Part shown: piece by piece, positions 1-11,028 of the stretch
How positions within the stretch are numbered: position 1 is the first letter of the stretch
Layout: the number at the start of each line of letters is the position of its first letter
Assembly: GCA_963931925.1 (NCBI GenBank)
Contig: OZ007572.1
Span: forward strand, 22,678,730-22,742,729
Source of the DNA: Onchidella celtica
Taxonomy: Eukaryota > Mollusca > Gastropoda > Systellommatophora > Onchidiidae
Length of the DNA stretch: 64,000 bases
Direction of reading: 5' to 3'
Made by a program: the position numbers and the translations under genes
Notes under the pieces: generated by a model
Databases searched by the model: none
The model's input: only the letters and a program-made list of their open reading frames with translations
What the model was told of the DNA's origin: nothing

Positions 1-74
1 TTCATTCCTCTAGTGGAAGAATGACGTGGTGAAACATAAGATGTCATTAGACTGCCATTTGTTTCATGACAGCT

Positions 75-255
75 CAGTGGCGAATCTACTATGAAACTAA
101 TAATGCTCAAGCTTCAAGGCCCTTAATCCCGGAGGGGCCCCGAAGAAACTTTTTTTAATGAGTGGATTTTGGATGTTGTTCTATTTTTGCTGGTTGCAAA
201 GGGGCCCCATTACACTTCAAGCTTCAAGGCTCCAAAAAATGTAGGCCCGCCACTC
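75..255. mobile_element. non-autonomous hAT element (MITE), 181 bp
   Basis: The element begins CAGTGGCG and ends CGCCACTC, so its ends are inverted repeats apart from the last base. It is flanked by a perfect 8-bp direct repeat TGACAGCT (67..74 and 256..263), the target-site length typical of the hAT superfamily. Inside, the stretch CAAGCTTCAAGGC occurs near both ends, beside GGGGCCCC. It has no transposase frame, so it would have to be moved in trans. The superfamily call rests on the 8-bp duplication and the CAG start. Confidence 0.8.
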
Positions 256-263
256 TGACAGCT

Positions 264-1834
264 GCGTTCTTGGAGTCGCTGAAACAAAAGTAAGGTGTCA
301 CATGGAAAACTAGAATTGAATCGATTCAATTTCTTTAAAAATCCCACTGAACATTGCGTTTTTCTACTTGCGCTGATGTGCTGTGATGTAAAGAGGACAA
401 TGCCATGCAAGAAATAATAAAACAGTAGTTCAAAGTTTAAGATGTTTACATACGGATAGAGTTTGTCGGCAAATTATCAAAACTTTTAAGGAATCCAATA
501 ACTCTGAGCATATTTCCATTATTCCATTATATAAGCGAATTTGAAAGGTTAAGTTCACTCATTTAGAGATAGACAGATAAGAGCAAGATTAAAATATAAT
601 TATATATTATTAATTTGAGCTAAAACAGGCTAACACGGTCATATAATTATTACAAGATTCTTTTCATCTTTTCCGTTGCAGGTATTAAAACTGTTTACAC
701 AAGTCACTGTGGGATGCAACATGAGGAGAATCTTCAACAAGTAAAAGACAGCAGTGAGCAACTCGGATGGTGGTCTAATCGAGATCACTTGCGGCAGGTG
801 ATAACATGAGAATACTTGATAACATGAGAAAACGCCGAGAATTTGATCGATATTGAAGCGAGACATGGCAAGCAGAACATCGGGGCAGCAGTACTTTCTG
901 TTCACGTAATGAGGAAGTTTATTAGACGTCAAATCATCTTTGGAAAGCTAGAGGCACGCAGAAACAAGGATGTAACATTTCAATCTGCTAAATAGACAAG
1001 TCCTATGTTGTTGTTCCTGTCCAGTCTAATGATGCAATGTTTCTCTCAGCTAAAGGTGTAGACTCAGCGTTGCTCTTCCCTGTGTCCAGTACATATCCCC
1101 GGCTAATTGCGCTGGACAAACCAGGCAGAACAAAAGGAAAGCCATTGGTTATTACGTAATCTTCTCACATTGGAACAAAGGGCATCACAATTAATTTGCC
1201 TGACGTTGGGTAGCTCTGTTCATCACTACCAACAGCCTAAGTCATTCGACGAACAAGTACGTATTCGTCCAGTTCGGCAAAGGGTGTCAAAATCAGTCGA
1301 ACGTAATCTTTGTCTACGATTTCATTTACAGTGATATTTTCAATGCGGGAAGAGCATCAACTCAGTCCTAGCTTTCTAGACTGAAATCCCTACCAGCTTG
1401 GAATGTTATTCAAACGAGGAACACTTAAAATGCTTCAGCTTTATAGTTACTGACTGGATCAAAGAAAATACAAGACATATCTTCATCTTGCTCTACAGAA
1501 CGTGTGAAATTTAAGAAGATGTCGTTTATTTCTTGCTAGTATTGTCATAACATTATTTGCTGGTGTTGTGAGTACAGTGCATGTATTATCAACTTTATAA
1601 ACTTACTTGAAGGAAGTCTTAGACATATATGTGGTGACCATGAGCACTTGTGATGCAATTTAATCAAGTCTGGAAACAAGACAGACCTGAGTGCTGTGAG
1701 AAAAACAAGTTATTGAGCCAACCGGTATCTTTATGATTTTACTCATCAGCTTTGAAGTCAAGGTAAAATGAAGAACAAAAGAAAAGATCAGATGTGGCAG
1801 TGGTACTGGAACTAAACTGTGTGCATTTTCCCAG
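264..1834. other. upstream region of the receptor gene, nothing firm
   Basis: AT-rich sequence with only short chance frames on both strands. It may hold the promoter and 5' untranslated exon(s) of the receptor gene. I could not identify a convincing TATA box or initiator. A weak 3' splice-site-like stretch (GCATTTTCCCAG) ends at 1834, so an upstream untranslated exon is possible. Confidence 0.4.
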
Positions 1835-1846
1835 ATGGGACAATGA
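1835..1846 (+). promoter_or_regulatory. minimal upstream ORF overlapping the receptor start codon
   Basis: An ATG at 1835 opens a three-codon frame that ends in TGA at 1844..1846. This stop overlaps the ATG at 1843 used for the receptor. The receptor ATG has A at -3 and the upstream ATG has C at -3, so leaky scanning or reinitiation is plausible. The ATG also directly follows a CAG that could be a splice acceptor, so it depends on where the mRNA begins. Confidence 0.35.
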
Positions 1847-2166
1847 CTATGTTGGCAAATATCAGTGGCGCCATTGGGGAAACAGCAACACAGTTAAATA
1901 CCACTTCGGTCTCTGTGGAAGATGCTCAACAATCCCTTCGCGCTATTGAAATATTCGCCGTCATCTTGATGTCTATTCTTATTATTTTGGCATTTCAAGG
2001 CAATTTATGGATAATCATTGCTATTCTCATCACCCCACAGTTGAGAAACTCCATGGCGAATATTTTTATCGTCAACCTGTGCGCCGTGGACCTTTTAGCA
2101 TCGATTCTGGCCATGCCATTTTCAGTTGTCACGTTTGTTAATGGACCTGAAGCCTTGGAAAAAGTG
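1843..2166 (+). CDS. rhodopsin-family GPCR, exon 1 (N-terminus to TM2)
   Basis: First coding exon of a 603-residue class A receptor (324 bases, 108 codons). I chose the ATG at 1843 because it is the first in-frame ATG with A at -3; the frame can be read further upstream only from non-ATG codons. The short extracellular N-terminus has two N-glycosylation sequons (NIS near residue 6, NTT near 19). TM1 covers about residues 34-62 and contains the GN pair with the conserved Asn at 54. TM2 covers about 71-97 and has the NLxxxD motif with the sodium-site Asp at 83. The exon ends after GTG at a strong GTAAGT donor in phase 0, matching exon 2 at 39106. The deduced receptor most resembles orphan receptors of the GPR161/GPR101 kind: an IFRVAR motif ends TM5 and ATWLSF begins TM7. 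The ligand is unknown, and the family placement is recognition by eye. Confidence 0.85.
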
Positions 2167-2172
2167 GTAAGT

Positions 2173-4255
2173 TTGGTCTAGTCTGAATTTCATCTCTCGA
2201 TTACTGTCATCCGCATTTGGAATTCCATATGGCCATGTTGGCCATGTCACACTTAATGGAAACGGCCCATAATCAGTCTGCAGTTTGGGACTAATTCAAA
2301 TACTTGATAGCGGATGTTATTGAGGTCACCTGTCACATGTCCAAACACGTGACAGAATTACCTTTTCCTGCCGCTATGTAAAAATAGTGGGTACATCGAC
2401 GAGTTAGTTAGAGAAACGAATGGGGCATTTACAGGTAATGTCCTCGATACATTTCTTTTCCTTTAATGGTAGCGGCCCCATCTTAAGCTCAGTATCATCA
2501 GCCTATTTGTCTATTAGCGTAAGCGTTCACTAATCTAGTGTATATCTCTGGTTAATCCATCGTTCATTATCTGCTCAGGGTCAGCCTAAGGAGCTGCGGG
2601 GCCCAATAGTTATAATCGTTGCAATTCTCTGTAAATCCTACCCCTCAGTGTAAGGTTCGTGTAGCAATGTGTTGTTGTGTGTACATGGCAAGACTAGATT
2701 ACTCTACTCCCCCTTCCTCCTTTCTTGGGCGCGGGGCCCAATTGGGATTGGCCGAACTGGCTGAAAGCCGGTCCTCTCCATAACTAATGACATGTCCGCC
2801 AGCTCGATCACAGATAATCTGACGTTTATTTGCCTATCCTTTCAGTTTCTTTTTCTAAGATCTACAACTTGATTTAAAAACTTTTATACACATTTTTAAA
2901 AATTCGTTTCAGATCTATACAAAACAGGTTTTGGGATTTGTAGCATTGTAATTAAAGTTTATACAGAGCTATTTAATTCTATTTGTGAAATTTAAACGGA
3001 TAAAGTTCTGAATACCAAATATAAATAAAGTAACCAAATAGACCGCCAAAGGCGCAAAGTGTCCGCTATCGTGCCGAAGCGCCGTAAAACCTAAACCCAG
3101 ACTCAAACTCCCTTTTCCAGTCACGCAATTCTGTCATGTTATTCTATGTGCATAACTGTACTTGGGTAAAAATGACATGCAGAAATTACCGAGTGAGAAG
3201 CACACATCAGCAGTAACAGAAGAAACCCATGGCATACAAAAATACTGTTTTTACGCTTCGGTAAGAATGTCATTGGCTTCATTTTGTCACTGATGCGTAG
3301 GCGTCGGTCAGTACGATAATAATAATATGTGTCAATCCACACCTGAAAGAGGAGTTCGATATTAGGTTCATGTAGTTATTATCTTAGTATGTGGTTTAAA
3401 AAAACCCAAAAAAACATTAGAATATAATAATATGTGGATGATGTATCAGTGATTAAAGGTCTCTTAGATACGAATTAAATGGAAAATGGCCAGAGAAAAT
3501 AGTTTGATGCGGTGCAGAAAAATTGTATCATAACACAACCAATTAACCAATTTGCGCCTGGTTCGGTAGGGATGACATCTGATTCAGTGGGCAAAAGACT
3601 AGTATCGATTAGCATGTCCTGGTCACCTTCGTTGATGATTTCAGGCGGATTAAGGGACAAGTAAAACCGTCGGGAAGAGGAGGATAGAAGAGATCAGAAA
3701 TGAAGGGATGAAATGTATAGATTTGATGCAATTTGACACATTCCAAACAAACAAAAATTGCCACATTCTAAAATAGTGTGGGGCGGTAAAAGGAGAATAA
3801 TATAAGATGTAACTTGATTATCCTGTTTCCAGGAGTTTTGTTGTCACAGCATCAGTAGTGTACAACAGCAAATACAATATCCTACAGGTCTTTAACGCAT
3901 ACCGCACACACGCACATTTGCTCACACAACATTACCAGCAAGTAAGAGCATTGCTCACACACACACACTTTCAGAACAATCCATTAGGAAAACTAACACA
4001 TGAATCAGCGCATGGGAGGCAGGGGGCGAATAGGAGGACTAGAAAGAATTCAGAGCTGTAGAAGAAAGAGAAAACGACGAGGAAAGAAAGAGCGGACTAA
4101 GAGAAAGTCAGAACACGGCTGAAAGGACGCTACACTTGCGACAGTGGGTTTGCATGGTGCATATGAACTACTGTTGTTATTTGACAAAATATTACTTTTA
4201 AAAAAACAAACAGATAATCTGTAGGGTCGCAGCAAAGCTTTGAAGCAAAGATAAA
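2173..4255. other. intronic sequence without recognised features
   Basis: Ordinary AT-rich intron sequence with a few short CA runs near 3900-3970. The reading frames here are short and show no family resemblance. Confidence 0.4.
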
Positions 4256-4350
4256 AAGTGGCAAAAAGAAAATTATATATAACAAAGCCTTGCGTAAGAC
4301 TTGAAATGATATAGAAACGATACAATAAAACGCAAAGGAAAAGGAAAGGC
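4256..4350. repeat. family F repeat, partial copy
   Basis: Contains GGCAAAAAGAAAA, then AACAAAGCCTTGCG and AGAAACGATACAATAAAACG, the same arm seen inverted at 8500..8637 and in the short inverted-repeat element at 7835..8003. Only one arm is evident here. The bases from 4351 to 5220 hold no further recognised feature apart from a poly-C/poly-T tract near 5083-5105. Confidence 0.5.
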
Positions 4351-5220
4351 TGTTCTTGTTGTTGTCGTCATTGTTGTTTTCGCCAGTTTCTAGTTAATTT
4401 CCAGAACAGCATGATGACCTCTCCGCTCGCGATGAACACGATAAAATAAAGAGTTACGACTGCAATAAATGCACCTGAAGCTTCTCTTTCCAGCGAGAAA
4501 CTGATGCTTATTAATATTTGATGTAATGACTTCAAGTTCAAAAAGTACATCTTTCATTGGCCACAGCATACCTCAATGAACCGCTCATCGTTTCGGCTGA
4601 AGTGTGTTATTTAAAGAAATTAAATTATGGTCAGTTATCATGCAACGATTCAGCATTCTCAGTCCCAAATGTGAATTAGTTTACCACAATTTAAAGTTGG
4701 ATAAGAAAGAATTTTTAAATTATTTTTTTTTAAGGATTTGTCTTTGCTAACCTAGGTTACCATGAGATTCTACTCCCTAGACGGCAAAGGTGCACGTCTG
4801 GGTTTGAGTTTAGTTACTTCTCATTATTGCAAGAACGACTCAAGGGACACATAATAAATATTACTTAAAAAGACTAAGTTGGTTAGTTAATAAAGGTGTA
4901 GAAAGCTTGCAGATTTTGGACAATATCTAATTGTTAAAAATGCAACAGAAATATAATCCCAAATATTTTGTCAAGAAAAATAAACTACACCGAAGGTGGC
5001 AATATATGTTTCATTAACTATGTTTCAGAAGAGATACAGTTAAAAGATGTTCGCAAATTCAGAATTTGAAGACTGATTCTTTCCCCCCCCCCCCCTTTTT
5101 CTTTTTAAATGTTAGAAGTGACAACTTCCGATGAAAAGCAAAACAGGTCTTCTATCGTCCGGCGTAGATTTTAGACCCAAGTATGCTCGGGTTAATTTCG
5201 AATTCTAAACAGGACGAGCA

Positions 5221-6142
5221 TGTCACAAATCCCAGACTGGGAGATGTAATAAGTTATGACAGGACAACAATCACGAACGAACAAGTTTAACACTTAACAG
5301 AACAACCCATCAGACTCACACATTTATTAAACATAATTATACAGAAAATAGCGCAATTACATACATTATATTATTGAATTTAACTGCCGTACAACGGCCT
5401 TATTCCCACATGCACTCTTCCTCGGATCCACAACCCGGTAGTTACTTCCTAAAGACACTTCGGCCTCAGCCTCTCCCCTCAGGGCCTTAATAGCACATTA
5501 ATAATTCACTGGCACCGCAGTCTCTCAATATCACCTTCCTATTGCCATAACACCTTAACATTCCCCTAGCACCTCAGCAGGGCAATAGCACATTATCATT
5601 TCAATAGCCCATCAACATGGCAATAGTACATTATCATTTCAATAGCCCATCAACGTGGCAATAGTACATTATCATTTCAATAGCCCATCAACATGGCAAT
5701 AGTACATTATCATTTCAATTAGCACATTCACGCTCATATCTACGTCCCTGTCCGTGGCCAGACTGCCACGACTTTATGTGCCTCTACTGTCCTGCACCGA
5801 CAGCCTCACTCTTGGCCTATGTGTGGCCCCCGGCCCTATGCTGGCCTATCCCCTGTGCTCACCCAGGTGGCTCTTCGGCCCGTCCCCGACACCAGTCATC
5901 ACTGGAAAAAACTCTCTCACTAGTCTTCCGACTGCTCCCCTTATGTTCGCCCACTGGGCTTTCTCTTGCGTCCGCTCTTTAGGACGTTCTAACTTGCAGT
6001 GATAGTAATACAGCGCTCTCGCCTCATTCAGACCCCCACCACTCATAACATGCACGCTTTCCCTTACTTGTCTACGTGCGTTAATTTTACTCTCCTCCTT
6101 TCCCCCCGTAATTATTAACTATCGCTCACTCCACTCGTGACA
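5221..6142 (-). repeat. solo LTR of the element 2 family
   Basis: It starts TGTCACAAATCC and ends CACTCGTGACA like the LTRs of element 2 (30455..37571). It is flanked by a perfect 5-bp direct repeat GAGCA (5216..5220 and 6143..6147). No internal region remains, so it is the product of LTR-LTR recombination. It measures 922 bp against 1243 bp. The difference is a single block of about 320 bp present between CGACACC and AGTCATC in the complete LTRs (31128..31447) and absent here. The orientation matches elements 1 and 2. A minus-strand AATAAA followed by GT-rich sequence lies near 5322..5327. Confidence 0.92.
5581..5730. repeat. 38-bp tandem repeat inside the solo LTR
   Basis: About four near-identical 38-bp units begin GGCAATAGYACATTATCATT and end CATCAACRT. 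More diverged versions of the same units occur in the complete LTRs (near 30815-30960 and 36690-36835). They lie in the LTR part that should contain promoter sequence for minus-strand transcription, where repeated enhancer-like units are common. Confidence 0.75.
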
Positions 6143-6147
6143 GAGCA

Positions 6148-6884
6148 AACAGTACAATTAACTTGGGAATCTTGTCTTTGGAGACTGAATGAATATGTAA
6201 GATGAGAGTCTTCCACACAATAGTTCCGCTTAGTTACGTTATCATTTCAGTAACTTTTTTCTTTCATCGGTTTGTCGTGACCTCAGAGAAACACCAGTCA
6301 TACCGGCACAAGCTTTTACTAGCAGAAAACTGGAGCCCAGGTTTGTTGACGTAAGGCGCAGTAAATACGCCCATCAGCAACTTCCACCGTGGTCCCCACG
6401 GGGAATAATCACAAGCCATTAATTGCTATCTGGTGCCAGAGCCGTAAATAAACGTGAATACGAATGACACAGGTACTGCGTAATGACACTTTATGATCTG
6501 AAAGTGTTATTTGGTCAGCGCGTTTGCATGAAACCATTAAATTGGGTTGAGTACCACTTTACTAAAGTCAATCTGTTAATGCCATCAGTCTAAATCCGCT
6601 GTGTCAATGCACGCACCAGGACAACGGGGCTGCAGCCAAGAAATTTGCTGCCGCTTACATGCATCTCCTTTAGTGGCTGCTACAGGATATCAGTATAAAT
6701 ACCGACAAATGATGTTTTCAAAAGATGAGCTGGCATGGCATGCTTGGTCTGGTGTCAAAAAGTACGAGTAAAAGTCACCCAGAATTCCCAATAATAAGGC
6801 GGTTATGCTTGCTCGGAAAACAAAAGTGAAGCTTGAGAACTTACTTTTGCAGTCAGTAGGTTGATAGTGTGTGTTTGCAAATGT
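6148..6884. other. intronic sequence, nothing recognised
   Basis: No coding frame, repeat family or inverted repeat was recognised in this stretch. Confidence 0.4.
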
Positions 6885-6982
6885 ATTGTGTGTATATGTG
6901 TGTGTGTGGAGAGAGAAAAGAGGGGTGGGGGGAGGGGGCTTCCCACAAGAGCAATAAAGCTTACATTATATATATATATATA
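6865..6982. repeat. simple repeats: (TG)n, G-rich tract, (TA)n
   Basis: A GT-rich run near 6865-6908 is followed by a GA/G-rich tract and then by an alternating TA run at about 6967-6982. These are ordinary microsatellites. Confidence 0.7.
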
Positions 6983-7139
6983 AGTTTATCAAGACTTATC
7001 TTTTCACTATATTAGCCTTAAAAGCCTGTTCCCATGAAGCATGTTTTCAGGGCTTTTTGTGCCCGTTTTTGTTTTTTGTTTTTCACTTAGTGAAACTGCA
7101 TTGTCTTTTCTAAAAACCACCCCTTTTATAGGCCCATTG

Positions 7140-7560
7140 CGAATGACGTCACAGAGTGTTTTTGTTTTGTTCTTCCGACAACCAAAATGGCGGGTGGATC
7201 AGCTGATGAGTGTAACTTCGAGATATGTCTAAGCGGTTAAAATGCCTGCCGGTTGCATTGCAGTTGACTATTACGACAGGGGTGGAAAGGATGGATCCAA
7301 GCTGGTCAGATTCCCTATCATCCGTATAAACAAGGGAACGGAAGTGAAAGAATTGACCGAACGTCTCCCATGTGCGTGTACACACGTGTCATTGTTTACA
7401 GTAGTGAACTAGTTTCAGCTCGCCGCCGATTGGTTCGCGACGCCTGAAGTGCTCGCAGTGCAAATCAGCTAACGAATCAAAATCAATGCTATCATCGCCA
7501 TGGTTATGCGTCGGGCCTTACAACAAAGATGGCCGACGCAATGGGCCTATTTTTATGGTG
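7140..7560 (+). promoter_or_regulatory. promoter-like CpG-rich patch with CRE and YY1-like sites
   Basis: The patch is richer in CpG than its surroundings. It contains a full palindromic CRE (TGACGTCA, 7145..7152) and two short ATGGC contexts typical of YY1-type sites that overlap start codons: CAAAATGGCGG near 7184 and AAAGATGGCCGAC near 7527. The second ATG is followed by ten codons running into a GTGAGTG donor-like sequence near 7559. This looks like the 5' end of a transcribed unit, or a relic of one, lying inside the receptor intron. No downstream exon was found. Confidence 0.35.
7242..7412 (+). pseudogene. degenerate THAP-domain-like fragment, 56 codons
   Basis: An ATG at 7242 opens a short frame whose beginning (MPAGCIAV, then an arginine/glycine stretch and VRFPII) has the layout of the start of a THAP zinc-finger domain. 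THAP domains occur in DNA-binding host proteins and in P-element-type transposases. The second cysteine of the CxxC pair, expected a few residues after the first, is replaced (DYYDR). The frame stops after about 56 codons, before the second half of the domain. It lies in the CpG-rich patch with the CRE. I regard it as a broken first exon or transposon relic; a chance match is possible. Confidence 0.35.
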
Positions 7561-7834
7561 AGTGTTCCTATGTAAGTACCGTACACAGAATACCGAAACA
7601 AACCATCCCTTCTTTCGTTATATGTCCACACCTTGTGCGCGTATAAACACGACGAGTACTACTCTCAGAGCTCTATGGTACTACTCTTCTTCGTTCAATT
7701 ATGAAAGGGGGTGTGGTGTGAATTGTTGCATTGACATGGATGATGCTCGCGCAAGCCGACGGACGGAAAATGACGAATATTGAGTCGTCTCAGTACCCTG
7801 TGTCTTGGGTGTGAAATTGAAGCTTTGTCAAAAC

Positions 7835-8003
7835 GTGGCAAAAAGAAAAAGTTGTCTGTAGCAAAGCCTCGCGTATGAAATAATACAGAAACGACCCTTT
7901 GCGTCTTACTGTCTCCTTTCTGGTGTTATTTCTTACGCAAGGCTTTCTGGTGTTATTTCTTACACAAGACTTTCCTACAGTAATTTTTTTTTTTTTTTGC
8001 CAC
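7835..8003. mobile_element. family F short inverted-repeat element (MITE-like)
   Basis: The left end GTGGCAAAAAGAAAAA is mirrored by TTTTTTGCCAC at the right. The inner arms also pair: GCAAAGCCTCGCGTATGAAAT against ATTTCTTACACAAGACTTT. The right arm contains the unit CTTTCTGGTGTTATTTCTTAC twice. The element is non-coding. Related arms lie at 4256..4350 and 8500..8637. Confidence 0.65.
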
Positions 8004-8499
8004 ATTCTGGAGTACGTTTCTCAATAGACGTTCACAGCATAGTATTCATGATCCAATAATATTGTATGATGAGAATGATACAATAAATCTGCGTTACACA
8101 AAAGAGGACCATGTTAATTAATTATTGGTGTGATTGGATCCAAAAATACCTTCGTAATTCAAATCAAACTGATTGAATAATCATCCTTCATTCCATTATC
8201 GCTATCCCAGTTTAGTCAGACAGTCGCGAGGGACTGACATTTCACTTATCTACGTCTCAAGCCTGTCAGTGTCGAACGGATTCGCATTATCTTTACGCGA
8301 AAAGGAAACTCAAATTGGCGTGGTATCCAAGGACCACAATCACTAACAGGATTTAAGTCCGAATCAAGTATTCGGCCGACTTGCTTTATGTGGACAAAAT
8401 ATTATAACATCCACACTCGCATTTGTTAAACGTTCTACGAGGTTTTTTAAAAGTTATTTTATTTTTTTATTTGTTTAATGTTTTACCCTGTTACATTGT

Positions 8500-8637
8500 T
8501 TTTCCTGAAGACGTTAATATACCGAAAGTTTTATTTGCCTCTCCTTTTCCTATGACATTGATTGTGTCGTTTCTGATTTTTTTCTTATGAAAGGCCTTGC
8601 TACATACAATTTTTCTTTTTGCCATATTTTGTCTTTG
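8500..8637. repeat. family F repeat, inverted partial copy
   Basis: Ends AATTTTTCTTTTTGCCATA and includes TGTCGTTTCTGA and AAGGCCTTGC, the reverse complement of the arm at 4256..4350. The rest of 8004..9360 has no recognised feature. Confidence 0.5.
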
Positions 8638-9362
8638 TTTTGTATAACATGCCCTAGTTTAGTTGTCCATGTATCATTTTATTATTTTACCTGTGGTGTG
8701 GTTTGAGCGTTCCTAACTAAGAAGCCAGGTCTGATATGTAGATACAGACAGCATAAATACAATATTATTGCTTTCATTCCCTTGACTGCAGCCTACAAAT
8801 TTCAGCGTATTTCCACAGTAAGTGAAATTACTCAAGAACTTATTGGCTTTGGAGGATAATGCACGCGAATGCGAATGGTATCGAGCATGAAATAACGTGA
8901 ATTTACACTTTGTGTACTGGCAACCTTTTTGTTCTAATTATGTTTTGTTATCTGAGCCACGAGTAATTTGTGTTCTTTATTTTGTTTTTTTGTTTGTCTT
9001 ATTTCATTTTGTTTCTTTCAACAAGCTTAAAAGCCGCGCGCCCGGATCCCCGAAACACTGCCCCGCCCGTCACTTTCTACCCCCTCCACGTCTGCCTCGT
9101 TAAACCGAAAACAAGGGACTGCAGGCAACTGAAAACAAACTCAAAAAAAAAAAAAAAGTAACCAATGTAAAAATTCCAAACGTCGGTGCGCCCTCCACGG
9201 TATTTGAAACCTTCATGCAAAATCTGGTTACTGTAGGTGGTCTAATAAAAAAGCATTCTGCGTTCAAAGATGGAGAATGTGTGAATTATGTTTCACGAAA
9301 CTGGTGGTACAAATCGTCCTTTATTTCAAGCACGATTTAAATCTGGTAATTGCTGTGCTTCC

Positions 9363-9417
9363 TTTACGTCACCAAAATGGCCATACAATGCTCCGTGGCC
9401 ATTTTGAGTACGTAATC
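9363..9417. repeat. near-perfect palindrome with ATGGCCA arms
   Basis: The arm TTACGTCACCAAAATGGCCA is followed, after a 12-base loop, by the reverse complement TGGCCATTTTGAGTACGTAA. The inner 11 bases are perfect and the outer TTACGT also pairs. It could be the core of a foldback element or a paired binding site (a CRE-like ACGTCA and a YY1-like ATGGCC on both arms). Confidence 0.6.
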
Positions 9418-11028
9418 TTTAAACATCGGACAAGCTCATGTTCTGTGAGATCAAATAAAACCAAACCATTGTAAAAATAAATAAAGCCAAAGTAGATGTA
9501 GCATTTAACATAAATCAAATATTTACCAAGACATAAAACAGAGCATGTTGCTGATAGTGTTTATTACAACAACTGTATTATGGTAATTCCTGATGTCCAA
9601 GGACGACAGAAGTATTTTGTAATACATTTTCAACGACATCAGAATATGAGATTTTTTTTTTTTACTTAAAAGTATCACAACAGATCTTGTAAGATCACGC
9701 CCCCCCCCCCCCGCCCCACTCCCACCACCCAAAGAAACAAACAAATAAACAAACAAACAAAAGACGCCGCAACACAAAACAAAATCGATACAAAGTTTCT
9801 TCGGTCCCCTCCACCGTCCTTCAGTATTAGAACTTAAAATAGAAGCACTGAATGAACCTTGTAACAGTTTGTGCTGATTAAAGTGCTCTTATTCTTCTCC
9901 TTCATAGGGTGTGAAAGACTCTCCAGTGCAGTTGTTTGTGTAGCTCGAAATTCGAGTAACATTAATTATTACATTCATTTTGAGGGTCACGTGGTAAACT
10001 ATCGTAATTCAACTGTTTTTTTTTGGGTGGGGGGAGAGGGGGGGGGGTCAAAAATTGAGATATTTGGCATGCTTGTAGCCCTTGATTGATACCCCCACCC
10101 GGTTGTGTAATAAGTTGGGGCTTAAATTCTGAAAATTAAGGGCTGAGTGACAGTTTAAAAGTGTCATATCTGTTAGTGTTAGGTCTGATAAAGAAGTTAT
10201 TCAGTGTTTTTTTGTTTTTTAATTTCTCCAGAAATTTTCTGAAAACCAACTCTCGATAGTTGGCCTCCCTGGCCTCGATTTTTTCATCTCATTTAATTAA
10301 ACACTTAGCACTCGTACATTTCGTCCATCTCCGCAGCTTTGATGGATTCCCACAGTCATTGGCACGCACATTTTTCTCTTCCCAAAGATTTAAGTGATTT
10401 TGTTAATTTGATGCTTTTTGCGATGTGTCAATGCTGTCAGGTATTCTATCATTTTTTCATATGATTTCAATGACCCGCTTTGACTCGTCACCGAGTATAC
10501 GGTAACATAATTACTATATCGATTTGCTGTTGACATTTCTCAAGCAAAAACACGAAACTAATTAAACCTTTTATGTTTTTGTTGGTGGTGTGTTGTAATT
10601 GATGATGACTGCCAAGCCTGAAGCCGTTCATCAGCCCCAGGTACCATTTGATTTTTTTTTTTTTAGCAGAAACAAAAAAAAAACTAAATAATTTTCTTTA
10701 TCAGATATAATAGTTGCGATTTATTTTTTATTTGTTATATAATATTATATATTATATGTTTATTTGGATGCTATTCAACATAATTGTATCTTAAAATTGT
10801 ATCTGGTATTTTTGCAAAGCAAAACGTGCGCATCTGTTTTCCTCATTAGGTTTGTTATTTAAGACAAAGTTTTACTTTTTAAATAAACACCAAATACCTC
10901 AAAAACATTCTGTTCCACACCAGGTCATTATGTGTGAGCAAACTACGAAACAAAACATTGTCTTTGTTATTTCCATGAAAGGCAGATGAATGAATTTCCC
11001 GCCACGGCAGGCAATAATATTAATAACT
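9418..11028. other. intronic AT-rich sequence, homopolymer tracts only
   Basis: Contains poly-T, poly-C and poly-G runs (for example C-rich near 9700 and G-rich near 10026-10047) and AT-rich sequence near 10730-10760. No gene or repeat family was recognised. Confidence 0.4.

Noticed and set aside
1107..1334. 75-codon frame upstream of the receptor
   Set aside because: No similarity, no promoter context, ordinary composition.
5754..6002. Plus-strand frame of 75-82 codons present in all three LTRs (also 30988..31215 and 36862..37089)
   Set aside because: It recurs only because the LTRs are copies. It is antisense to the element, differs at its end between copies, and resembles no protein.
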